A stretch of DNA of 44,780 bases from Nitrospirota bacterium (GTDB lineage: Bacteria; Nitrospirota; Thermodesulfovibrionia; Thermodesulfovibrionales; SM23-35). Under the pieces are notes generated by a model. It was not told the DNA's origin, made no database searches, and was given only the letters and a program-made list of their open reading frames with translations. The stretch spans positions 1 through 44,780 of the forward strand of contig JBFMCL010000023.1 of NCBI GenBank assembly GCA_040754395.1, written 5' to 3'. This document shows positions 7,907 to 17,175 of the stretch, in pieces. How positions within the stretch are numbered: position 1 is the stretch's first letter; each line of letters begins with the position of its first letter. The position numbers and the translations under genes were made by a program.

Positions 7907-8530
7907 CTATTCCAGATATCTGACTTTCATTTCGACCGGCTGCTTTTGGGGGCCGCTTCCGGATCGTTCCGCATAGCCAACGGGAATAACCGCCATGAAC
8001 TCTCCCTTTGGCTCGCCGAGAAAATTGAGGACCTCGTCCTTGAGAAGGAAGAGTATCCCGAGCCAGACAGTCGCGAGACCGAGAGAAGTGGCCGCAAGCA
8101 GAAGATTCTCCACCGCAGCGGCAGAACTCTGAATCTCCATGGTACGGAAAAAATCCCTCGCCATGTCCTGCTCGATCCTGAAAAGCTGAGTTCCGCGTTC
8201 CATCAGCTCACCGGTATTGGCGACCGCAATCACCACAGGAGCGCTTATTATGCTCCGTGCAGCCATCCGCAGCAGGGCTGAAGCGGGTTTTGGAAATTCG
8301 TTCGATTTCGCGGTAACAAGCTGTGCCAGTTCCTGCTTCTTCGCGCTTTTCATGATAATGAACCTCCACGGCTGCTGGTTATGCGCTGAAGGCGCTTCAT
8401 TGGCAGCCCGAAGAAGCATGCTCAGCAGATGATCAGGCACTTCCTTCTTTGCGAAGGAACGGATGCTGTGGCGGTTCTTGATGGTCATCAACGTCTCATT
8501 GGCATGAAAGACTGAATCACTTGCTGTCAT
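7907..8530 (-). CDS. Nitroreductase-family FMN oxidoreductase
   Basis: 208-residue flavoprotein of the nitroreductase fold, expected to use FMN and NAD(P)H as a homodimer. The early segment IKNRHSIRSFAKKEVPD carries the RxSxRxF FMN-phosphate motif, then APSAHNQQPWRFIIM, a central region for the dimer flavin pocket, and TSLGLATVWLGILF near the C-terminus. I use the ATG at 8530, 14 bases inside the previous gene, with GAGG upstream. A longer frame to 8620 only adds sequence overlapping the acyltransferase. The physiological substrate is unknown; quinones, nitro compounds or coenzyme precursors are all possible in this superfamily. It is translationally coupled to the acyltransferase. Confidence 0.83.
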   Translation of the reverse strand: MTASDSVFHANETLMTIKNRHSIRSFAKKEVPDHLLSMLLRAANEAPSAHNQQPWRFIIMKSAKKQELAQLVTAKSNEFPKPASALLRMAARSIISAPVVIAVANTGELMERGTQLFRIEQDMARDFFRTMEIQSSAAAVENLLLAATSLGLATVWLGILFLLKDEVLNFLGEPKGEFMAVIPVGYAERSGSGPQKQPVEMKVRYLE

Positions 8531-9323
8531 CTTTGCGATCCTCTTTTCCCCACTCTTTGAGTTTTTCCTGTATGAAATGCAGTATTCTCTCATGCTCCGC
8601 AGCCCCCCGTCCCTCAACACTCAGGGGTTTTCCGAATTCGAAATGGACCTTCTTTGTTCTGTCCACAGGACCGAAATCTTTCAGGTGTTTCCCGATGCCC
8701 CAGGCGCTGGTCTTCAACGCAAACGGCACGACCGGGACCCCGGCCCTCGACGCGAGTTTCACACCAAGCGTATTGAACTCTTCCGGCCTGAAGACGACTG
8801 ACCGCGTGCTCTGGGGGAAAATGATTATCGATATTCCTGCCTGCAGTTTCTTTACCCCCTCTTCCAGCACCGCTTTCAGATCTTCACGCGGTTTCGTCCT
8901 GCCTACGGTAATCGGGTCCCTCGATCGCATGATGTGCTTGAATACGGGGGTGTCTGTCAAACTCTTTTTTACCACAAACGTAACCGGTCTGAAGGGCCGT
9001 ATGAGACAGGGCAGGACAAACGTTTCAAGCGCGCTCATGTGGTTGCCGATAAAGACTGCCGCTCCATGGAGGCCGCGGATATTCTCCATGCCGCGAATTT
9101 CGAACCTCACTCCGACATTCTCGAGTGACCTCATGACCGCCAGGCTCCCCTCAATCCAGTCGGCATCACTGTATCCACGTGTCGCAGCCCTCCTGCTGTG
9201 CACGCATACGTACCAGATCCATTGCGGATAAAACATGAATTCTGGACTGAGAAAAAGCTTTGAGAGGAATGAACGGGGGCGGTTTATATCAGTTGTATAT
9301 AAGTCTTTGTCCGTAATAGCCAT
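8517..9323 (-). CDS. Lysophospholipid acyltransferase family protein (PlsC-like)
   Basis: 268-residue acyltransferase, probably membrane-associated, that should esterify a lysolipid with an acyl chain. The catalytic block is NHMSALE (H95), in which the usual Asp of the HX4D motif is Glu (E100). The substrate-binding block is FPQSTRS (169-175) instead of the common FPEGTRS. Both variants occur together in this protein and the rest of the fold is intact, so this looks like a subfamily trait rather than decay. The gene's 3' end overlaps the nitroreductase start. ATG at 9323 is the first start in frame after the upstream gap. Confidence 0.75.
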   Translation of the reverse strand: MAITDKDLYTTDINRPRSFLSKLFLSPEFMFYPQWIWYVCVHSRRAATRGYSDADWIEGSLAVMRSLENVGVRFEIRGMENIRGLHGAAVFIGNHMSALETFVLPCLIRPFRPVTFVVKKSLTDTPVFKHIMRSRDPITVGRTKPREDLKAVLEEGVKKLQAGISIIIFPQSTRSVVFRPEEFNTLGVKLASRAGVPVVPFALKTSAWGIGKHLKDFGPVDRTKKVHFEFGKPLSVEGRGAAEHERILHFIQEKLKEWGKEDRKDDSK

Positions 9324-9374
9324 TGTTTACTTCATGCAGCGCACAATACATGCCCTGCTTCTCTGTCAACTGCA

Positions 9375-10478
9375 TCAGTTCCCTGCCGGTGCCTTGCCGG
9401 TGAGTTCGTCCATGAGGGTTTTCACAGAGAGTATGGCGTTGATTCTGTAGGCATTTGTCCCAACGGTATAGAGAGGGGCCTCCTTATCGGGATTATAACC
9501 CGCAGAGCTCAGAAGTCCGTTGCAGATGCAGAAATGATGCTCATTGCTGTATTTTGCAAGGCAATTGGTAAACTTGCCTTCCTGGTCCTTCACAAGCACG
9601 TATCCCTTATCACACTTGGGTATTCTGAGCTTTTTCTGCGCTATCACATACATCGGGGACTGCCTGATAACCCGGAAGGGAAGTCCGCAGGGAGAACCGG
9701 GGTCAATCGCGATAATGATGTCTTCCTTCTGCACATCAAGAACCGCCTGCTTATACTCCCTTGTCGCACTGCTCTCCTCGGTCACAAGAAACCGTGTGCC
9801 CATCTGGACACCGCGCGCTCCCATATCGAGGAATTGCACGATATCGGCATTTGTATAAATCCCTCCTGCGACGATCACCGGGAAATCACCATATTTCCGT
9901 GCGGTGTCCAGAACAGGGGGCAGCAGGTTCTCCAGCTTATTGGAATCGAGGTCTATCTGGTCGCCCTTGAAACCGAGATGCCCGCCTGCAAGCGGTCCCT
10001 CAAGCACAACTGCATCGGGTCTGTAGCGCAGCTTCTCCCATTTCTTGCATATGAGCTCAAGCGCCCTTGCCGATGATACGATAGGGATAAGCGCGGTATC
10101 TTTCGGGTCCTGAATGGCAGGGAGTCCCAGAGGCAATCCGGCTCCTGAGATTATAAAATCCGCTCCGGCGTCCAGAGCTCCCCTGACCGAATCCTCATAA
10201 TCCCGCGCAAGGGCGATCATGATATTGATTCCGGTAAAACCTCCCGATGCCTTTGACAGTGAAACCTCTTCGTACGCAGCCTCATAGCTGTTTACTTTCC
10301 TGCCTTTGCGTTGTGACACAAGCCTGTCGAGGGCCGCGCTCGAGATGATTCCCACGCCTCCCTCCTTTGCAACAGCGCTTGCAAGGGGGGACAGGGATAC
10401 ACCAATCCCCATGCCGCCCTGAATAATGGGCTGGAAAATTCTTTTGCCTTTAATGAAAAGCGGTGGCAGTTCTGGCAA
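9375..10478 (-). CDS. Nitronate monooxygenase-like FMN protein
   Basis: 367-residue TIM-barrel flavoprotein of the 2-nitropropane dioxygenase/nitronate monooxygenase family. Motifs: QPIIQGGMGIG (phosphate and FMN contact) near the N-terminus, GGHLGFKG with the likely catalytic His, VIVAGGIYTNADIVQFLDMGA, and VQMGTRFLVTEES. A Cys-containing C-terminal region of ~80 residues (CDKGYV, FTNCLAK, HHFCICNGLL) extends beyond the smallest family members. I choose a TTG start at 10478 with AGGAG 5 bases upstream; 26 residues further upstream are not family-like. FabK-type enoyl-ACP reductases share this fold, so a fatty-acid role cannot be excluded. It lies 50 bases upstream of the acyltransferase on the same strand. 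Confidence 0.75.
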   Translation of the reverse strand: MPELPPLFIKGKRIFQPIIQGGMGIGVSLSPLASAVAKEGGVGIISSAALDRLVSQRKGRKVNSYEAAYEEVSLSKASGGFTGINIMIALARDYEDSVRGALDAGADFIISGAGLPLGLPAIQDPKDTALIPIVSSARALELICKKWEKLRYRPDAVVLEGPLAGGHLGFKGDQIDLDSNKLENLLPPVLDTARKYGDFPVIVAGGIYTNADIVQFLDMGARGVQMGTRFLVTEESSATREYKQAVLDVQKEDIIIAIDPGSPCGLPFRVIRQSPMYVIAQKKLRIPKCDKGYVLVKDQEGKFTNCLAKYSNEHHFCICNGLLSSAGYNPDKEAPLYTVGTNAYRINAILSVKTLMDELTGKAPAGN

Positions 10479-10836
10479 TGTGACTCCTAAAAAAAGCTGC
10501 GCACACAACCGTTTGATTGTCAACGAAATCAAAGGGAAGCTTCGGTTTATACGCAAGACTTCTCAGCATATATCGATGTGGTATTGTAGCAGATTTACAC
10601 AGTTATTTGCAGGAAATACGCGCATTCAGCAGAGGTTGTGAAGAGATTTCTGGTGAATGCGTCTCAACGCAGACAATGTCCGGGAGAAATCCGTGACAGG
10701 TCGCGCTCCTGCTGGAAGAACATCAACCAACAGGATGCAGGAAGCAACAGCATATGATGCTGCACATTCATTCATATGGAGGTCTGCATGAAAAGTATCG
10801 TGAAAAAATCAGGCTTCGATCTCCGTGAGAGGTGGA
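10479..10836. other. Non-coding stretch between the nuo operon end and the flavoprotein gene
   Basis: It holds the leader of the flavoprotein gene on the minus strand and the 3' flank of nuoN. A plus-strand ATG at 10788 with a GGAGGT site heads a 55-codon frame, but two thirds of it runs antisense through nuoN, so I do not count it. On the minus strand just after nuoN there is a T6 run near 10805-10810 with only a weak hairpin before it. Confidence 0.4.
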
Positions 10837-12264
10837 TCAGAACCCTTTTACCGCTGCTTTGGCAAATTCAACAAGGGCTGTGGGGAATACTCCGACAACA
10901 AGAATCACCACAGCAGTCAATGCCAGGGCAACACCGTTTGAAAACGATGTGGTAAGGCTCACGTCAGTCTTTGGTTCCCTCATATACATATACATGATGA
11001 TCCTCAGATAGAAGTAGGCTGATATGGCGCTGAATATTACTGCCACAACCACAAGCCATGTATATCCTGCGTTGATCGCACTCATGAAAATATACAGTTT
11101 GCCGATGAACCCGGCTGTCGGCGGAATCCCGGTCAGGGAGAACATGAAGATAAGCATGAGCATTGCCGCTAAGGGATGCGTCTTCCCAAGTCCTTCATAA
11201 TCGTAAATACTGTCTCCCCTGAACCCCTCGCTCCTGAGCATGATGATAACCGCAAAGGCACCGATATTCATGAATGTGTATATCATGAGATAATTCATCA
11301 TGCTGGCGAGCCCTTCGCTGTTTGCTGTAATGATACCGATGAGGGCGTATCCCGCATGGGCGATTGACGAGTACGCAAGCATTCTCTTGATATTCGTCTG
11401 TGCAAGTGCAACGATGTTGCCAACTGCCATTGTGAGGATCGAGATGGGAATGAGTATTGCAACCCAATCAACCTTTACCGACACAAAGGCTATCATGAAA
11501 ACCCTTCCAAGCACCGCAAACCCCGCCGCCTTTGGACCGACAGACATAAAGGCAGTGACTGATGTCGGCGCACCTTCATAGACATCAGGTGCCCACATAT
11601 GAAAGGGTGCAGCGGCAATCTTGAACCCGAACGCAACCACCAGGAATATGACAGAAAGCAATAATGACATATTGTCTGTCAATCCTCTTTCCGTTACAAA
11701 CCCTGCGATGGCCTTCAGGTCGGTTGTCCCTGTCAGGCCGTACACAATAGAAATTCCGTACAGCAGGAACGCCGATGAAAACGCCCCGAGCAGAAAATAC
11801 TTTAACGCCGCCTCATTTGACTTGACGTCATGCCTGATAAACCCGGCAAGGATATACGTGCTCAGCGCCATCAGTTCAAGGCCGAGATAGAGCACGATAA
11901 GGTCTCCTGCGGAAGCCATAATCATCATGCCGATCGTCGCAAAGAGGATCAGGCTGTAATATTCGCCATAATTCATCCGCTCAACCGCAATATATTTGAT
12001 CGATATCAGAATCGTAAGGATAACATTGATAAAGAATATGAGCTTGAAAAAGGTACTGTAGCTGTCCGAGATAAACATGGTGCCGAAGGTTTCGCCTGAG
12101 GTGCCGAACAGTGATAGTCCTATCAGCGCCACTCCTGTCATACTGATGATCGCAATGGCCTCCTTTTTCTTGACAAGAAGGTCGATGAGTATGACGATCA
12201 GCGCAAAAGCAGTCAGAAGCAGTTCAGGTATCATTGGTGTGAGGTCTGGGAGCTGAAAATTCAT
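10837..12264 (-). CDS. nuoN: Complex I subunit N, antiporter-like membrane subunit
   Basis: 475-residue, about 14-helix proton-pumping subunit of respiratory complex I, in the antiporter-like family with NuoL and NuoM. Family signatures include LVALYLGLELMALS-type sequence near 125-135 (here IVLYLGLELMALSTY, with the conserved Glu of TM5), GFKIAAAPFHMWAPDVYEGAP (TM7-8 broken helix with the essential Lys) and ANIKRMLAYSSIAHAGY-like sequence. It is the last gene of the operon; its ATG overlaps the nuoM stop as ATGA, implying translational coupling. Length is normal for NuoN. No terminator of high quality follows. Confidence 0.93.
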   Translation of the reverse strand: MNFQLPDLTPMIPELLLTAFALIVILIDLLVKKKEAIAIISMTGVALIGLSLFGTSGETFGTMFISDSYSTFFKLIFFINVILTILISIKYIAVERMNYGEYYSLILFATIGMMIMASAGDLIVLYLGLELMALSTYILAGFIRHDVKSNEAALKYFLLGAFSSAFLLYGISIVYGLTGTTDLKAIAGFVTERGLTDNMSLLLSVIFLVVAFGFKIAAAPFHMWAPDVYEGAPTSVTAFMSVGPKAAGFAVLGRVFMIAFVSVKVDWVAILIPISILTMAVGNIVALAQTNIKRMLAYSSIAHAGYALIGIITANSEGLASMMNYLMIYTFMNIGAFAVIIMLRSEGFRGDSIYDYEGLGKTHPLAAMLMLIFMFSLTGIPPTAGFIGKLYIFMSAINAGYTWLVVVAVIFSAISAYFYLRIIMYMYMREPKTDVSLTTSFSNGVALALTAVVILVVGVFPTALVEFAKAAVKGF

Positions 12265-13799
12265 CTGACTACCTCCATGATCGTTTTGGCGACATTCACT
12301 TCCTGCATGCCGCCGGAATTAACTCTCTCCATAAGATGCTGGACAGAAACATGCATGAAACTGAGGAATGAGCTCGGATACACGCCTATCCAGAATACAA
12401 GCAGCAGAAGGGGGATAAGGGTGAGTGTCTCCCTGGTATCCATATCCGGCAGACCAACGACTTTTGGATTGACTTCCATGAAAAAGATTTTCTGATACAG
12501 CCAGAGCATATATCCTGCACCGATGATTATTCCGGTACTCGCAAGCACACCGGCCAGTTTGTTGGCGGTGAATCCTCCGAGAAGAATGAGGAATTCCCCG
12601 ACGAACCCGTTTGTCGCAGGAAGTCCGATTGCCGACAGGGTGAAGACCATGAAGAAGGCTGCATAAATCGGCATCACCGTTGCAAGTCCGCCATAATCTG
12701 CGATCTTTCTTGAATGGGTTCTGTCATAGACGATTCCAACCGACAGGAAGAGCGCTCCTGTCACAATCCCGTGGTTCAGCATCTGAAGGATTCCCCCTTC
12801 AAGCCCCTGGCTGTTCAGGGCAAATATTCCGAGTGTGACAAACCCCATGTGACTCACGGAACTGTATGCAATCAGCCTCTTCAAATCTGTCTGCGCAAGA
12901 CATATGACCCCGCCATAAATGATCGCGATGACCGAAAGCGTCATCATCACAGGCACCATCGCGGTAGAAGCCTGCGGGAACAGGGGCAATGAAAATCTGA
13001 GAAAACCATAGGCGCCCATCTTGATCAGCACTGCCGCAAGGATGACGCTGCCCGCAGTAGGAGCCTCTGTATGGGCATCCGGAAGCCATGTGTGCACAGG
13101 CCACATCGGAACCTTTACGGCAAACGCTGCAAAAAATGCCCAGAACAGCCACATCTGCATCGTGTACGGGTATGTCTTGGTCATTAATTCAAGGATATTG
13201 AAGGTCTTGCCGGCATAGAGATAGAGGATGATGATCCCGACAAGCATCAGGACGCTTCCGATCAGTGTATACAGGAAAAACTTTATTGCCGCATATACCC
13301 TGTTAGGGCCTCCCCAGACCCCGATGATAAGGAACATGGGGATCAGCATCGCTTCCCAGAACAGGTAGAAGAGGAAGAAGTCGAGAGAACAGAATACCCC
13401 GACCATGAACGCGGTAGTAAGCAGTATTGCGATATAGAATTCCTTTACTTTTGTCTTTATCGATTCCCAGGAGATAAGAACGCATAAGATCGCGGTAAGC
13501 GTTGACAGGAGGACAAGCAGCACACTGATTCCGTCCACTCCGAGGAAATAGTAAATATTCCAGTTTGAAATCCAGCTGTGCCTTTCGGCAAACTGCATTT
13601 TGTACGTTGACTTATCGAAGTGTGTAAACAGCGGGAGTGAGAGGAGAAATGTTCCTATGCTGGTGGCCAGCGCGATCCCTTTGGTCAAAAGTTCCCATGA
13701 CCTTTTGTTGATAAGGATCAAGAGAGCACCGAGAATAGGCAGAAATATGATCGTACTCAGGATCGGATAGCTTAATTGATTCATGATTACCTGTTCCAT
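12261..13799 (-). CDS. nuoM: Complex I subunit M, antiporter-like membrane subunit
   Basis: 512-residue pumping subunit. Seen: LFYLFWEAMLIPMF with the TM5 Glu, KVPMWPVHTWLPDAHTEAP with the TM7 Lys, TDLKRLIAYSSVSHMGF, and the C-terminal transmembrane bundle. Start placed at the ATG at 13799, preceded by AGGGGAGA; a frame extending to 13835 only overlaps the nuoL end. A normal-length NuoM, with no sign of the duplicated or enlarged form known from some nitrite-oxidising Nitrospira. It couples conformational change in the membrane arm to one proton-translocation path. Confidence 0.94.
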   Translation of the reverse strand: MEQVIMNQLSYPILSTIIFLPILGALLILINKRSWELLTKGIALATSIGTFLLSLPLFTHFDKSTYKMQFAERHSWISNWNIYYFLGVDGISVLLVLLSTLTAILCVLISWESIKTKVKEFYIAILLTTAFMVGVFCSLDFFLFYLFWEAMLIPMFLIIGVWGGPNRVYAAIKFFLYTLIGSVLMLVGIIILYLYAGKTFNILELMTKTYPYTMQMWLFWAFFAAFAVKVPMWPVHTWLPDAHTEAPTAGSVILAAVLIKMGAYGFLRFSLPLFPQASTAMVPVMMTLSVIAIIYGGVICLAQTDLKRLIAYSSVSHMGFVTLGIFALNSQGLEGGILQMLNHGIVTGALFLSVGIVYDRTHSRKIADYGGLATVMPIYAAFFMVFTLSAIGLPATNGFVGEFLILLGGFTANKLAGVLASTGIIIGAGYMLWLYQKIFFMEVNPKVVGLPDMDTRETLTLIPLLLLVFWIGVYPSSFLSFMHVSVQHLMERVNSGGMQEVNVAKTIMEVVR

Positions 13800-13809
13800 A
13801 TTTCTCCCC

Positions 13810-15804
13810 TTACCGCAACAATAATGCCAGCGCAACGATAAAGAATGCGCCGGCTGCCATGATAATTCCGTAATGCTGCGCCAGCCCTGTCTGAACCTTG
13901 CGCAATTTCTGGCTGAATCTCCCGATTGCTCCCGGGACCCCGTTCACCACACCTTCGATCATTCTTGCATCGGTGATGGCGACGAGAACCTGTTTTGCAA
14001 TCCATACCGTAGGTTTTACTATGGTATGGTTATACAGTTCATCAATGAAATACTTGTTATACAGCAGCCGGTACACTCCGGCAAATTGTGTTGAGATCTT
14101 TTCGGGCAGATCGCTTTTCCTGAGGTACATGAAAGCTGCAAGCACAAGGCCGATCAGCGCTAAGGTCGTTGAAAGACCCATGACCCCCCACTCTTCGGCA
14201 TGAGTGCCGTGCAATTCGGGATGTCCGACGACCGGCTCAAGGAAATGGGTAAAGTGTGCACCGCCGCCGAGTATCGGGGGGATACCGAACCAGCCTGCTG
14301 CAACAGCACCTACAGCAAGCAGCATCAGCGGAATAGTCATGACCTTGGGCGATTCATGGATATGATGTTCACCATGATGCCCTCCGTGGGAATCATGCGC
14401 TCCGTGGGAACTGTGTCCCCCGTGGGAAGCTCCATGGCCAGCACTGTGATGCGCCCCGCGAAACTTTCCATGGAAAGTCAGGAAGATAAGCCTGAACGTA
14501 TAGAATGGAGTGAAAAATGCTCCGGCAAGTGCCAGTATCCATACAAATTTTCCGACTGCGGAGCCGGAGGCGTATGCTGACCAGATAATCTCATCCTTGC
14601 TGAAAAATCCCGACAGTCCCGGGAACCCTCCTGCGCTCAGACCTGCGATCACAAAGACCGCATAGGTGATCGGCATATACTTCTTCAGTCCCCCCATCTC
14701 CTGGATATCATTGGTATGGACCGCATGAATAACGCTTCCGGCCGCGAGAAAGAGCAGGGCTTTGAAGAATGCATGCGTATAAAGATGGAAAATACCTGCC
14801 GCATAGGCGCCGACGCCGCATGCAAGGAACATGTATCCCAGATGACTGCAGGTAGAATAGGCTATGATCCTCTTAATATCGTTTTGCACAATGGCAATGG
14901 TTGCAGCAAAAAACATTGTAAGTGCACCGATTACCGCGACTGTATTCATTGCCACTTCAGACAGGTTGAATATGGGGCTGCACCGCGCAACCAGAAAAAC
15001 ACCGGCTGTCACCATGGTAGCAGCATGGATCAGCGCACTGACCGGGGTAGGACCTTCCATGGCGTCAGGAAGCCAGACATGGAGAGGAATCTGGGCAGAT
15101 TTTCCGACCGCGCCGCAGAAGAGCAGGAGTGCGATAAGGGTCGGGAGATCAACGTTCCATCCCAGAAAATTCACTGTCTGACCGGCTATCCCCGCGGTAT
15201 TCGCAAAGACAGGGGCATAATGCAGCGTTCCGAACGTCAGGAATACCATAAAAACCCCGATACCGAACCCGAAGTCACCGAACCTGTTTACGATGAATGC
15301 CTTTTTACCGGCATCAGCAGCTGATTTCTTGTTGAAGTAATATCCGATCAGGAAATATGAACAGAGGCCGACGCCCTCCCATCCGAAATAGAGCTGGAGG
15401 AAATTATTTCCCATGACCAGCATGAGCATGCAGAAAGTAAAGAGGCTGAGGTAGGCGAAGAACCGGTAATAGCCAGCGTCTCCGTGCATATACCCGATCG
15501 CATATATATGGATGAGTGACGCGCAGGTAGTGACCACAACCAGCATAACCGCGGTCAGGGGATCGATAAGAAACCCGACCGAGACCTTAAAGGTGCCTGA
15601 GACAATCCATGTATAAAGATCTTCATCAATGACCTTGCCCGCCATAACCTCCGGCAGAACCGATGTGATGGTAATAAAGAAAGAGCCGACGATTGCGAGG
15701 ACAGACGGCCAGTGAGCCTTGTCCTTCAGGGCTTCCTTGCCGAGCAGGATATTGATGATAAACGCTAGGAGCGGCAGAAATGGTATCAAAACATAATATT
15801 TCAT
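13810..15804 (-). CDS. nuoL: Complex I subunit L, distal antiporter-like subunit
   Basis: 664-residue distal pumping subunit with the long C-terminal lateral helix region expected of NuoL. Signatures: FGWEGVGLCSYFLIGYYF (TM5 Glu about residue 143), GAVGKSAQIPLHVWLPDAMEGPTP (TM7 Lys about 235) and NDIKRIIAYSTCSHLGYMF. Between the helix carrying PFYTFRLIFLTFHG and the next helix there is a His/Gly/Ser-rich loop at about 451-483 with 13 His in roughly 33 residues, much longer in His than usual. Start ATG at 15804, 10 bases after nuoK. The His-rich loop would lie at the membrane surface and might bind divalent metal. Confidence 0.94.
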   Translation of the reverse strand: MKYYVLIPFLPLLAFIINILLGKEALKDKAHWPSVLAIVGSFFITITSVLPEVMAGKVIDEDLYTWIVSGTFKVSVGFLIDPLTAVMLVVVTTCASLIHIYAIGYMHGDAGYYRFFAYLSLFTFCMLMLVMGNNFLQLYFGWEGVGLCSYFLIGYYFNKKSAADAGKKAFIVNRFGDFGFGIGVFMVFLTFGTLHYAPVFANTAGIAGQTVNFLGWNVDLPTLIALLLFCGAVGKSAQIPLHVWLPDAMEGPTPVSALIHAATMVTAGVFLVARCSPIFNLSEVAMNTVAVIGALTMFFAATIAIVQNDIKRIIAYSTCSHLGYMFLACGVGAYAAGIFHLYTHAFFKALLFLAAGSVIHAVHTNDIQEMGGLKKYMPITYAVFVIAGLSAGGFPGLSGFFSKDEIIWSAYASGSAVGKFVWILALAGAFFTPFYTFRLIFLTFHGKFRGAHHSAGHGASHGGHSSHGAHDSHGGHHGEHHIHESPKVMTIPLMLLAVGAVAAGWFGIPPILGGGAHFTHFLEPVVGHPELHGTHAEEWGVMGLSTTLALIGLVLAAFMYLRKSDLPEKISTQFAGVYRLLYNKYFIDELYNHTIVKPTVWIAKQVLVAITDARMIEGVVNGVPGAIGRFSQKLRKVQTGLAQHYGIIMAAGAFFIVALALLLR

Positions 15805-15814
15805 TGTATACTCC

Positions 15815-16117
15815 TCATCCCTGCATCTCTTTTATTTCATCCACATGCGCAGTAGCCTTGTTCCTGAATAACGCGATGATTATCGCAAGTCCGATAGCTG
15901 CCTCGGCAGCCGCGACTGCAATCACAAAAAAGGCAAGTATCTGTCCCCTGAGATCCTGCAGGTAATGGCTGAGCGCGATCAGATTGATATTGACCGCATT
16001 CAGCATCAGCTCAATTGACATAAACATAATAATGATATTCCTCCGTGCAAGGAAACCGAAGACTCCAATTGCAAAGACTATCATGCTGAGAACCATATAC
16101 CAGCTTAACGGGACCAT
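15815..16117 (-). CDS. nuoK: Complex I subunit K
   Basis: 100-residue, three-helix membrane subunit, homologous to MrpC. The two conserved membrane carboxylates are present: E36 in [11 protein letters not shown] and E72 in [11 protein letters not shown]. It contributes to the fourth proton path next to NuoJ and NuoH. The ATG at 16117 is immediately before the nuoJ stop on the minus strand, as expected in a tightly packed operon. Confidence 0.95.
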   Translation of the reverse strand: MVPLSWYMVLSMIVFAIGVFGFLARRNIIIMFMSIELMLNAVNINLIALSHYLQDLRGQILAFFVIAVAAAEAAIGLAIIIALFRNKATAHVDEIKEMQG

Positions 16118-16630
16118 TTAGGGTTTGAGCCTCCTTTTTGCCAAGACTATCGCACCGACAATCGCGATCAGCAGGATCAGAGATGTCACCTCAAACGGGA
16201 AAAGAAATTCCGTGTACAGAAGTTTCCCCAGCGCCTTGGTGTGGGTCTCCTTTTTTATCATCTCTATGGAATAAATGCCGGGAGGTGCAGCAATGAAAGA
16301 CCTGACCGACATCACCATCACCACCAGCAGACCGACCGCAAATGCAAAACTTGTGGGGGCAGCACCGATATATTTACTAATCCTGATTTCTTCCCTGATG
16401 TTCATCAGCAGCACAACAAAAAGGAACAATACGAGTATGCCGCCGGCATAGACTATAACCTGGATCGCTGCCATGAATTCAGCATTCAGAAACAGGTATA
16501 TACTTGCGATATGGAAGAAGAGCAGGAGCATCCAGAGAACGCTGTGCACCGGATTCTTCCTCGTTACCACAAGAAGCGACAGCACCACTATCGCAAACGC
16601 ATAATATGCGAAGAATGCCTGTTGGATCAT
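16118..16630 (-). CDS. nuoJ: Complex I subunit J
   Basis: 170-residue, five-helix membrane subunit. The characteristic segments NPVHSVLWMLLLF and AAIQVIVYAGGILVLFLFVVLL (TM3 pi-bulge region that rotates during turnover) are clear. Its start overlaps the nuoI stop by 4 bases, and its stop touches nuoK. Normal length. It links the quinone-site subunits to the antiporter chain. Confidence 0.94.
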   Translation of the reverse strand: MIQQAFFAYYAFAIVVLSLLVVTRKNPVHSVLWMLLLFFHIASIYLFLNAEFMAAIQVIVYAGGILVLFLFVVLLMNIREEIRISKYIGAAPTSFAFAVGLLVVMVMSVRSFIAAPPGIYSIEMIKKETHTKALGKLLYTEFLFPFEVTSLILLIAIVGAIVLAKRRLKP

Positions 16631-17157
16631 TGCTTTTTCCCTTTAAAGACCGCCTGTCCGGGAGGTGTTTCAAAATCCGCAGACATGGGACACCAGAATC
16701 TCTTGAAATACTCATCCCCTTTATTCCCGGGCATATGCTTGTCCCAGGTGGACAGCAGTTTTTCCTTGGTCATATACAGTCTTTCCTTGTAGTATTCAGA
16801 ATACTCATAATTTTCTGTCAGCACGACCGCGCCATAGGGACATGCCTCAACACAAAATCCGCAGAAGATACATCTCAGGATATCGATCTCGTACTTCTCG
16901 ACCTGTCCCTTTGCCCTTGTGATATGAATGCACTGTGACGGGCATATCGCGGCGCAAAGCCCGCACCCGACACATTTGGCCTGCCCCTCCTTGTTTTTTG
17001 CCAGTGCATGCTGGCCCCTGAACCCCGGAGCGATCGGCCTTCTTTCCTTCGGATACTGTATGGTAACCGCCTTTGAAAACAGTCTCCTCAGGGTCAGGGA
17101 CATTCCCTGCAATATTTCAATAAAGGTAAACCGTTTTACGATCTCCCTGACAGTCAC
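16627..17157 (-). CDS. nuoI: Complex I subunit I, 2x[4Fe-4S] ferredoxin-type subunit
   Basis: 176-residue peripheral-arm subunit. Eight Cys in two CxxCxxCxxxCP sets, C62/C65/C68/C72 and C96/C99/C102/C106, bind clusters N6a and N6b that feed N2 in NuoB. The N-terminal amphipathic region RLFSKAVTIQYPKERRP is typical. GTG start at 17157 with GAGGGAG upstream. In this operon NuoI is the outermost canonical Fe-S subunit, because NuoE, NuoF and NuoG are missing, so the electron donor must dock here, on NuoC/D/B, or via the extra Fe-S domain in NuoD. The C-terminal ~70 residues extend past the ferredoxin fold, as usual. Confidence 0.95.
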   Translation of the reverse strand: MTVREIVKRFTFIEILQGMSLTLRRLFSKAVTIQYPKERRPIAPGFRGQHALAKNKEGQAKCVGCGLCAAICPSQCIHITRAKGQVEKYEIDILRCIFCGFCVEACPYGAVVLTENYEYSEYYKERLYMTKEKLLSTWDKHMPGNKGDEYFKRFWCPMSADFETPPGQAVFKGKKQ

Positions 17158-17175
17158 TCTATGCTCCCTCAGTTA

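Noticed and set aside
10788-10955. Plus-strand 55-codon frame with a strong GGAGGT site (MKSIVKKSGF start)
   Set aside because: Two thirds of it runs antisense through the nuoN 3' end, it has no family resemblance and the sequence after codon 20 reads like shadow coding.
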